From Rhynchopus euleeides (taxonomy: Eukaryota; Euglenozoa; Diplonemea; Diplonemida; Diplonemidae): 64,000 bases of DNA. Position 1 is the first letter of the stretch. Each line of letters starts with the position of its first letter. Shown here in pieces: positions 11,087-18,807 of the stretch. Below the pieces are notes generated by a model, which saw nothing but the letters and a program-made list of their open reading frames with translations, was not told the DNA's origin and searched no databases. A program made the position numbers and the translations under genes. The stretch covers positions 1,178,001 through 1,242,000 of the forward strand of contig OY723241.1 in NCBI GenBank assembly GCA_963210315.1. Direction: 5' to 3'.

Positions 11087-14000
11087 GTATTGCAATTTGG
11101 GTTAGCGTGCTGGCATCGCAGCCTGGCCCCGAAGGACCATACCGTGAGGAACCGGGCCCGCTATCCTACTCTTGCTCTACGTGACACCACACGGTTTCGC
11201 TCTCCTCCTCGTTGCGCTGTAAAGGAGGGGGGACACACACACACTGGAAGCCGGAGATTGCGCCTGCTGATACTGAGGCGCAATCTTCGCGACGACGCGT
11301 TGAAAAGAGCGCGGAATAGCCGCCGAACGAAAGATGGTGGGAGAGGGGATGCAGCGGGTGCGCTTCGGAACCGCACGCAACACCCGCTTCTGGAGGAAAC
11401 GTGAACGACAAGGACGGACAGCACGTGTCTTGCGCTCCAAGAAGCGCAAGGCTTGTGAGGCCCGTGGGAAAGGGGAAGGCACGCCTGATCTAGCTGTGCT
11501 GATGATCGTGCGGGAGGAAGGAAAACCTGCTCTGTTGTTATGAAACGAGCATCGCTCTAGGGCAGATTCGTCTGCCTCCCGCATGTGCGCTACACGTTTC
11601 TGCGCGCGGGGAACCGAGGACTCAGAAGGGGAGGAAGGGGAGAAAGGAAGTCGACGCCCCACGCAAGGGCTCGGCGACGTGCACTCGTGGGAGAGCGTGT
11701 CGCTCCCCTGGTGAGACGGCGTTTCTGCCTGCCAGTCGGGAAGAGAGGGGGTTGCAGGGTCTAAAGGCACTAGGGGCTCCTGACATGGAGAGGGTGGTGG
11801 GGGTGACACAGTGTCTGATGGGGGACTAAGCCGAGTGTCGACGGGCTGAAAGCCCGGCGAGTCATCCACAACAAGGGAAGGTGCAGGCGAGAGAGGAAGG
11901 GGGGAAGCAAGTTCTGATGGGGGCATGATACTATCCTCGTCAGGCCGAAGGCTTGACGCTGAAATCGGTGAACCAGGGGGCACGGGGGGTTGAGGTTCTA
12001 CTCTTCTGTTGTTAAAGGAGCGTTGCCCCAGGGCAGATGCGCCTGTCTCCTGTATGGGTGCTACCCGCTTCTGCGCGCGGGGTACCGAGGACTCAGAGGG
12101 GAGAGAGGGAGAGAAAGGAAGGCGGCGCCCCACGTAAGGGCTCGGAGATCTCCGTTGCGTGGCGCTCTCTGGGAGGGGCGGCGAGCCCGTCTGCGGGGTC
12201 TGTAGCCCGTCCAGCAGGTCTGTGTGCAGCACGAGCTCCGGAGCCGGAGAGGGCGCCGGAAGCGGTGCTGTATCTGCTGGTGGAGCGAGACGAGCATCAT
12301 CAGGCTGGGAGCCCGACGATTCATCCGCATCAAGCGTAACGTGCTCTGCACACATCTTACGCGGGGTAGGGGAAGCAGGGGTATTCATTCGAGGGGAAGG
12401 CGAGAAAAGAAAACCAGGAAATTCGCGTGGGGTCAGCGCAGATGACTCCGCAGAAGAACCCAACTCGCCCTCACTGGGCTGATCGTCGGGGCAGTGAAGA
12501 GCCAAATGCTCAATCACGCCCGGCCAAAGAAGAAGAAGAGACGCACACATGTCCCACTCTGGCTGTCGCACACACACTATCCCAGCCCCCCAGAGGGACG
12601 GGCCCTCGTCAGAGTGATCTAAACAAATGGCGGTGCGTTTCACGGCATCCTGCCCCATCGAGTCCTCGTCGGAGGCGTCCAGAACGATGGCGGTGCGTTT
12701 TACCGCAGCCGCAGCCGTCGTGTCGCTATCCATCACAGACGAGGGAGGGACTTCCTCGCTGGTGGAGCCCGCATCATCAGCGTCGTCTCCATCATGCTCA
12801 GTGGCACCAGAGCTGCCCTCCTCTCCCTCGCTGTCAGAATCGTCATCGCAGCTGCTGCTGTCGTCATCCGTGCTCGCAACTTGGTCGACCCTGGGGGCGC
12901 GCCCATGGTGGCCGGCCGCGCAGCATGTCTTCACATTGGCGCAGGTGCCGCACCGCGTCATGTGGTGTGTCTCACAGCACATCACCTTCAGGCCGTCCGC
13001 GTGGTGGTGGTGGACGCGGCAACACGCAGCTATCGTCAGTGCGTAATTCCGCTTGGCGGTATCGCACTCGTCGCATTTCGGTTTCGAATGCGCGTTGCAC
13101 ACTTTCCGGGGGCCCAGAGACGTGCTCGCGAGCGACCGCGGCACTGGTACAGGTATAGCGCTGCGCGGCGGGGGCGGGCGTGGCCCATCCCATTGTGAGG
13201 CTCGCGTGGTCCGGGGGATCCCAGTGTAGTCTGGGAACACGTTTGTTCCCCACCTCACGATATTGCCGTCTGCATCGACGCCTGCGGCCGCACATGCCTG
13301 TTCTGCACTCGCCTCTAACGCCGTGATCGTCTCTGCCCCACCTGCGAACACGGGCCGAGGTGTCATCCCGCCCCAGACCTCTCCAGCGCCTACCGAGCAG
13401 AGGGAGCCGACCCGGTCCTCGCGTCGCGCAGGCCACGGGGTAGGAAGGCTTAGCTGGTCGCATAGCCTCTTCAGGCAGCCCATCATCGTCCAGAGGAGGT
13501 TGCCACGCTCGGCCATCGCGGGGTTGGAGGTTCGTGCCGAGCGCTCCGAGGGCTGTAACGCCTTCCCTGTGAAGACCTCGAAGTCAAGGGCGAGCTCGAT
13601 GTTCGACACCGTGCCTTGCTTCGTCCATTGGAGCGCTGCGAGCCACGCAAGTATCGCCCTGAGAGACGCAGCGCTATACGGCCACAGCCGCGCTGCTGGC
13701 TTCTCTGGGATACTGGATACGTCGAAGTCAAAAGTCTCTGCTGGCCAGGAGAGAGCAGCCGTCCAGGGGTGCACGAGGGGTCCAGAGCGCCGCATCTTCG
13801 CCTCGAGCTCCCACCGCTTCAGCACGATGCGCCCCATCAGCGTGTGCAGCAAGGTCTCGTCTACCTGGAATCCCTCTGGCACCACGCCGTATCTCGCAAG
13901 GCACGGGGGCCACTCTGAGCGGTCCAGCTGCAGCAGGGGTTCGAACTGAGGTTGAGACCTGACGGAGTCAAACGCACTGCATGCCCACCAAAGGTGATCA

Positions 14001-17000
14001 GGCGTGTCACTGTCCGCACCATCGCAGTGTACACACAGCTTGGGGTCCCGCACGTCTGCCTCTTCCGCCGCCGGATTGGACACGATATCCCAGTCGAAGG
14101 AATCCTGAGAACCAAGAAGATCGGCGTCTTCCTGCTCCTCGTCCTCCTCCTCTTCGTACTCGCACTCCTCCTCTTCCTCAGCTTCTTCATCCTCTTCGTC
14201 CCCTGCCATAGCCGCGTCAGCAGCCGGTGAGGGAGATGGGGCATGGGATGAGGAGTCCGACGTCTCGTCTGTCGTCGCACGCCTGCCACCAGAGACGTAG
14301 GCGCCGTTGCGCCCCCATCGCGTCGCGAAGAAGACACCACCAGCAAGCACCACCGTCAGCGCCCGCGAGAGGTTCCCGTCCTTCGTCTCCAGGCGGAGCG
14401 CGTTCGTCCTGTCGTAGTCCACACCGTTTTCGATCCCCGAGAAGGAAGGACGGTGCTTCGCCAGCGCCTTCCAGCCCTGCCGCCGCAGATTGTCGCGCAG
14501 CGCATGGTTCCGGGAGGACCGTGGTTCACCAGCGAGACACATATCCCCGATGGCACAGTCACGGATGTCATCGCCCCACTCTAGTCCAGCAGCAGGGAGG
14601 GCGACCGAGATCGCGATGCCCACAGGGCCGAGGGCGTCAGCAGAGGATAGTGTCGGGTGTTCCTCGTACAGCACAGCGATTCGGTTCATCCTGTCCACCA
14701 TGTGTGGGATGCGCACACACGTGTCGAAGAGATTGCACAGGATCCGGTAAGAGTTGGCTATCGCCGGATCTACACGGTGGGCCTTGTGCAGGATGGTGAG
14801 CATCGCGCCTACACTGCGGGAGGGGTGCTTGACGCCGAGGATGCCTGTTGTGAGACGGCTTCGAAGACGCTGCGTCGCCGTCTTCGACAGAGGGGCAAAC
14901 GCTCCGCCCGACACCGTGCTCGACACGACATTAGACGCCACAATTTCCGCCCGTTGTCGTGTGCTCAGCGGAGAGGTCGGAAGTCGCATGAGCAGGGGTT
15001 TATGGCTCTCGAGTCGCGCGTCGTTGCGGCGCACCTGCACCTTGTCAGAGACGCAGGCCTTTGCACCGAGGATCTTCGACGCTGTCTCAGTCGGGAGGAT
15101 GTTGTCCTGAACACGCACCTGTCCCACGTATGGGTGTTGTCTCCTGAAACCCGACGAGCCCCTCGGGATCCCCATCGCCACCGTCTTCTTGACGTTGAGG
15201 GCCATGCCGGTGATGTTGCAGAAGCCTACCACGACATCGACAGCCTGCTGCACCGACGCCTCATCCTCCTGAGATACAAGCGTCCCATCGTCGGCGAAGG
15301 ACTGCGAAGACACTGATGGCACGCGCACGTCGACGGCCTTGAACATGACCGAGAGGAGGGCGTTGATCAGGATGACCGATATAGGGCAGCCCTGCAGGAT
15401 CCCGTTGGTCACCTCGAAGCGCCCGCCAACACCTAAGGGCAGCTTGAACCTTCTTTTCAGCCCACTGTACATCGTCTTGAGGGGGCGTAGGATGCGCTGG
15501 TGCAGCCCCATGGCCTCCGCCAGCTCCAAGACGAGCTTCTGGGGCACCCGGTCGAAGCACTTCTGGAAGTCCAGGGCCAGCAGGTACAGCTGTTTGGAAT
15601 CATCCAGGAGGGTCTCCTCAATCAGGGTCGTTAGCTCTATGAGGACATCCTCGCACCTATGCCCCTGGCGGAAGCCGTGCTGCGTGTCCAGGGCCCACGT
15701 CTCCTGCCACTTCATGATGTCGATGAGACGGCGGCACGCCCACAGGCGGTATACCGCACTGGTGACCGTGATAGGCCGGAGGTTCGTTGGCGAGAGGTCT
15801 TCGCTCTTCGGGATCAGCGACACCAGGGCCGTGAGCAGCCCCTTCGGCCATTTCCCCGTCCGTTCCACCAGGTTGAAGAAGGCAGCAAACCCGTCCATGA
15901 GAGGGAGGGGCAGCCGCTGCAGCTCGTCCATGCGCCATCCGTCGACACCACACGCAGCAGACTTCTTCTTCCTCCGCTTTAACATTTCGAGCAGGTCGGA
16001 GCCGCTGATGTCTTCCACCTGCATAGGGTGTTCCTCGAACAGCCCGTCGTACTCCCGTGCGAAAGGCGCGAACTCCGGCTCCGCCCTGTCGCCCGTGTAC
16101 ATCCGGTGGATAGGTGCCCAGGCTTCCATAAGGATGGCGTCCATCTCCGACACCTTCGCCGTCAGCTCACCGTTCCCCTTCTTCACCGTGTCGGCGGCTT
16201 GGCCCGGGCTACCCTTCAGGACAGTCACAAGGCTTTTGCGGTCGGAGGCGAACATCTGGCGCACAGTCCCCCGCCAACGCTGCTTCCGTGCCTTGCACGC
16301 CTCTCGGTTGATGTCGTGAAGGCGTCCGCGCACAGCATGCAGCAGCTTCTTCACAGTCGCGACGTCGGGGACGGAGCCCAGCAGGTGGCTCGTCACCCCA
16401 CACTCCTGAGGTAGTTCACGTAGGACGCTGCGACACTTGCGCCAGCAGCGGACAAGTTGCCCCGACACCGCGCCCGGACCACTTTTTACGCAGGAGCGAG
16501 CGCGCACGTAGTGCTCCATGCGGCTGATGGTCGCGCTGTACCTCAGCTCCTTCGCCGTCGCGACTGTGCCCAAGGTGGCGGAGCTCGGCGCCGCCACACG
16601 TACCCGCTGCGGTTCTCGCGCTGCGCCTCTCCCGAGGTATGACCGCTCCTCTGACGCCGCCACCTCGCTCCCGTCCAGCAGATGACGCTCGCACAACCCA
16701 GAAAGAATCATCCACGCATCCTCGACTGCTTCCCGTTTCACCGCGTCGTAGAACGGCGCAAGGTCGGGTGGCTCCGGGGGTGTCTCGTCCGCGTCAGGTG
16801 ACCGGGGGGGTGCAGGAATTGCACGGGGCACCTTGTACCTCAGGGTCTCCTGCGCGAAGGCGAGCGAGTCCAGCGTGACACTCACCAGCGAGTGGTTCGG
16901 CACCCCAGCCAGCGAGGTCGAGCAGCTCACGAAACTTTGCGCTGCGACTCGGTTCATCAGGACGTAGTCGATTCGCGAGCTGGCACGTGTAGAGGTGTAG

Positions 17001-17474
17001 GTCGGCGGGGGGTCATCGCCGCTCCTCGCAGCCTGGAGCACCGCTGCGTCGACCCACTCATTCTCCAGTGCTCTGCGGAGGGTTGGCGACCGCGCAACAT
17101 CCGTGTTGAGGTCCCCCAGTACCACCGCTGGAGCACCACCCACCTGCGCCTGCGCCTCGAACAACACAGAGTTCAGGAGGGCCTCCCTGGCAGCCACTGT
17201 TTTGTTGTCGCACCCCGAGTGCGCGTACACCACGAAGACATGGAGGAACGTGGCCCCCGACCCGAGCGCCACCATGCTGTGCATGACCCTGCCATCTTCA
17301 AACCCCGCGGTGATGGCGTTGTTCGGAACGGCGCGCGACACACACGGCTGGCGCACCATGGTGGCCACCCCACCCCCACGTTGCCCACACGCGATGTTGC
17401 CGGACGGCGCGTTTTTCGATACCACGTCACACGGCGGACGGCGCGTTTTATGTTGCCGGACGGCGCGTTTTTCG
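11087..17474 (-). mobile_element. APE-RT non-LTR retrotransposon (LINE), 5' truncated
   Basis: A 6.4 kb insertion flanked by a 10 bp target duplication, ACACCACGTC (11077-11086 and 17475-17484). It reads on the minus strand and one very long frame occupies nearly all of it. The 3' untranslated part is only about 90 bp, without an obvious poly-A tail. The 5' end lacks the start of the endonuclease domain and instead shows a 56 bp duplication (17395-17487). A diverged remnant of the same 3' end lies at 44536-44710. Confidence 0.85.
11177..17425 (-). CDS. LINE polyprotein: endonuclease plus reverse transcriptase
   Basis: The frame is open from 17425 (a GTG), and the first in-frame ATG is at 17359 in a strong GCCACCATGG context (2060 aa from there). 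From 17425, residues 60-185 hold the C-terminal two-thirds of an AP-type endonuclease: VVYAHSGCD, GDLNTD, SRIDYVLM and PNHSL. The N-terminal motifs are absent. Residues about 530-760 are the reverse transcriptase, with LDFQKCFDRV, QGCPISV and the catalytic FADD (710-713). After this come an acidic run (about 1070-1105), a C-x2-C…H…C finger (LCVHCDG…HLWWAC, about 1129-1150), a larger Cys/His cluster (about 1440-1510) and a long Ser/Pro-rich tail. The tail is unusually long for a LINE and I recognise no RNase H in it. The frame has no internal stop, so the copy is fairly recent, but the missing endonuclease start argues against autonomous activity. The family is L1/ingi/jockey-like in layout; the exact clade is not assigned. 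Confidence 0.88.
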   Translation of the reverse strand: MVSKNAPSGNIACGQRGGGVATMVRQPCVSRAVPNNAITAGFEDGRVMHSMVALGSGATFLHVFVVYAHSGCDNKTVAAREALLNSVLFEAQAQVGGAPAVVLGDLNTDVARSPTLRRALENEWVDAAVLQAARSGDDPPPTYTSTRASSRIDYVLMNRVAAQSFVSCSTSLAGVPNHSLVSVTLDSLAFAQETLRYKVPRAIPAPPRSPDADETPPEPPDLAPFYDAVKREAVEDAWMILSGLCERHLLDGSEVAASEERSYLGRGAAREPQRVRVAAPSSATLGTVATAKELRYSATISRMEHYVRARSCVKSGPGAVSGQLVRCWRKCRSVLRELPQECGVTSHLLGSVPDVATVKKLLHAVRGRLHDINREACKARKQRWRGTVRQMFASDRKSLVTVLKGSPGQAADTVKKGNGELTAKVSEMDAILMEAWAPIHRMYTGDRAEPEFAPFAREYDGLFEEHPMQVEDISGSDLLEMLKRRKKKSAACGVDGWRMDELQRLPLPLMDGFAAFFNLVERTGKWPKGLLTALVSLIPKSEDLSPTNLRPITVTSAVYRLWACRRLIDIMKWQETWALDTQHGFRQGHRCEDVLIELTTLIEETLLDDSKQLYLLALDFQKCFDRVPQKLVLELAEAMGLHQRILRPLKTMYSGLKRRFKLPLGVGGRFEVTNGILQGCPISVILINALLSVMFKAVDVRVPSVSSQSFADDGTLVSQEDEASVQQAVDVVVGFCNITGMALNVKKTVAMGIPRGSSGFRRQHPYVGQVRVQDNILPTETASKILGAKACVSDKVQVRRNDARLESHKPLLMRLPTSPLSTRQRAEIVASNVVSSTVSGGAFAPLSKTATQRLRSRLTTGILGVKHPSRSVGAMLTILHKAHRVDPAIANSYRILCNLFDTCVRIPHMVDRMNRIAVLYEEHPTLSSADALGPVGIAISVALPAAGLEWGDDIRDCAIGDMCLAGEPRSSRNHALRDNLRRQGWKALAKHRPSFSGIENGVDYDRTNALRLETKDGNLSRALTVVLAGGVFFATRWGRNGAYVSGGRRATTDETSDSSSHAPSPSPAADAAMAGDEEDEEAEEEEECEYEEEEDEEQEDADLLGSQDSFDWDIVSNPAAEEADVRDPKLCVHCDGADSDTPDHLWWACSAFDSVRSQPQFEPLLQLDRSEWPPCLARYGVVPEGFQVDETLLHTLMGRIVLKRWELEAKMRRSGPLVHPWTAALSWPAETFDFDVSSIPEKPAARLWPYSAASLRAILAWLAALQWTKQGTVSNIELALDFEVFTGKALQPSERSARTSNPAMAERGNLLWTMMGCLKRLCDQLSLPTPWPARREDRVGSLCSVGAGEVWGGMTPRPVFAGGAETITALEASAEQACAAAGVDADGNIVRWGTNVFPDYTGIPRTTRASQWDGPRPPPPRSAIPVPVPRSLASTSLGPRKVCNAHSKPKCDECDTAKRNYALTIAACCRVHHHHADGLKVMCCETHHMTRCGTCANVKTCCAAGHHGRAPRVDQVASTDDDSSSCDDDSDSEGEEGSSGATEHDGDDADDAGSTSEEVPPSSVMDSDTTAAAAVKRTAIVLDASDEDSMGQDAVKRTAICLDHSDEGPSLWGAGIVCVRQPEWDMCASLLLLWPGVIEHLALHCPDDQPSEGELGSSAESSALTPREFPGFLFSPSPRMNTPASPTPRKMCAEHVTLDADESSGSQPDDARLAPPADTAPLPAPSPAPELVLHTDLLDGLQTPQTGSPPLPESATQRRSPSPYVGRRLPFSPSLPSESSVPRAQKRVAPIQETGASALGQRSFNNRRVEPQPPVPPGSPISASSLRPDEDSIMPPSELASPLPLSPAPSLVVDDSPGFQPVDTRLSPPSDTVSPPPPSPCQEPLVPLDPATPSLPDWQAETPSHQGSDTLSHECTSPSPCVGRRLPFSPSSPSESSVPRAQKRVAHMREADESALERCSFHNNRAGFPSSRTIISTARSGVPSPFPRASQALRFLERKTRAVRPCRSRFLQKRVLRAVPKRTRCIPSPTIFRSAAIPRSFQRVVAKIAPQYQQAQSPASSVCVSPLLYSATRRRAKPCGVT

Positions 17475-17487
17475 ACACCACGTCACA
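17395..17487. repeat. 56 bp tandem repeat at the LINE 5' junction
   Basis: TGTTGCCGGACGGCGCGTTT followed by TTCGA[T/C]ACCACGTCACAC occurs at 17395 and at 17451. A 56 bp period shifts the reading frame, so this is probably a junction artefact of target-primed insertion or a promoter-monomer remnant rather than coding repetition. Confidence 0.8.
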
Positions 17488-17595
17488 CCTAGTCACAACA
17501 AATCACAACTGGCCGCAACAAATCGCAAAAAATCACAACAAATCACAACATTTGCCTTGTGATTTGTTGTGATCTGTTGTGATCGGGTGTGAAAA

Positions 17596-17917
17596 TACTT
17601 GCATGCAAGTAAAATACATGTATTTTACTTGCATGCAAGTATTATACATGTATTTTACTTGTCATGCAAGTATTTTACATGTATAATACTTGCATGACAA
17701 GTATTATACATGTAAAATACATGTAAATGCATGAAATATACATGTAAAATACATGTATATCAAGTAAAGATACATGTATAATAGTTGACATGCAAGTATT
17801 ATACATGTATTTTTACTTGATATACATGTATTTTACATGTATATTTCAGGCATATACATGTATTATACATGTATAATAGTTGACATGCAAGTATTATACA
17901 TGTATAATACATGTATA
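17596..17917. repeat. ACATGTAT/CTTGCATGCAAG word array (right)
   Basis: Overlapping palindromes ATACATGTAT, ACTTGCATGCAAGT and TTTACATGTA, the counterpart of 24960-25350 in the sister element. Confidence 0.85.
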
Positions 17918-18274
17918 TACCGTATACGTAAATATTATGGAACGTAAATATTATGGAACGGGCCCATTTTTGGCCGGTCCGTTCCATAATATTTACGTTC
18001 CATAATATTTACAGGGCCAGTTGGGGACTCGGTGGTGAGGACGGCTTGCGTCAGGAATCGCGCGAAAAGTGCACGAGTAGGTCCCGTCAGGGACTCTGTA
18101 TGCCGTCCGATCACCTGGTCCAAGTCCCCGAGTCGCAGAAAGCCCTGTAAATATTATGGAACGAAAAAAATCTGGAACGCCAACCCACCAGCGTTCCAAA
18201 ATATTTACGTTCCATAATATTTACGTTCCATAATATTTACGTTCCAAAATATTTACGTATACGCATGGTTATCA

Positions 18275-18425
18275 ACAGATCTTACCCCCTTTTTTTCCCG
18301 AAACCCGTCGAGCATGTCTTCGTCGTCGTAATTTTTTTTCTGTTAAGATCTTAGTGAAAAAAAGCACAAAAATTAAGATCTTAGTATTTTTTTCGAAGAT
18401 CTTAGGTAAGATCTTAGTTTTTTTG
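18275..18425. repeat. AAGATCTTAG array, left end of the hAT
   Basis: Five or six spaced copies of AGATCTTA. A matching cluster lies at 21768-21880. They are likely subterminal transposase-binding sites by analogy with other hAT elements. Confidence 0.75.
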
Positions 18426-18549
18426 CAAATATCCTTTCGTATTCTTGCTGGAATACTACAGACACACGGCACATCCCAGTCAGGAGTGCAGGCTTCGCTG
18501 TCCCGTGAACGGAGAGCGTTTGGGGTGCACAAATAGATCACGTCAAACA

Positions 18550-18790
18550 GTACAGGAGGAGTTGAAAACCCCATTCCTGTTTCACCAACAGGGTTAGAAA
18601 CCTCATTTCCCCCCTTCATTCGCTAAGCAGCCTCACCCAACCCCGGGGTTGAAAACCCCGTCCCATGACTTGGAACATTTCTGATACATGCAACTGACCG
18701 CCCCCCCCCCCACACTCTTCTACTCTTTACCCCCCCCCCCCACACACACACACACACACCCATCCCCGGAGTTGAAAACCCCAGGACTGA
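18550..18790. repeat. GTTGAAAACCCC motif repeated downstream of the transposase gene
   Basis: GAGTTGAAAACCCC, GGGGTTGAAAACCCC and GGAGTTGAAAACCCC occur at about 18557, 18645 and 18769. Two of them are followed by a similar GGAC…TTTCTGA segment. Poly-C and CA runs separate them. The role is unknown; this is the 3' flank of the transposase gene. Confidence 0.6.
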
Positions 18791-18807
18791 GGACGTTTCT
18801 GAGATCA

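Larger units (their letters stand above)
10761..17592. mobile_element. GATCACAACA-word element (interrupted by a LINE)
   Basis: The left end reads CACACCCGATCACAACA and the right end is its complement. Arrays of (A/G)ATCACAAC fill both sides. The exact outer limits are uncertain by 20-40 bp. No transposase is seen apart from the LINE inserted in it. Confidence 0.65.

Noticed and set aside
12427..13158. Plus-strand frames within the LINE
   Set aside because: Antisense to the LINE ORF, whose reverse transcriptase and endonuclease motifs fix the real strand.
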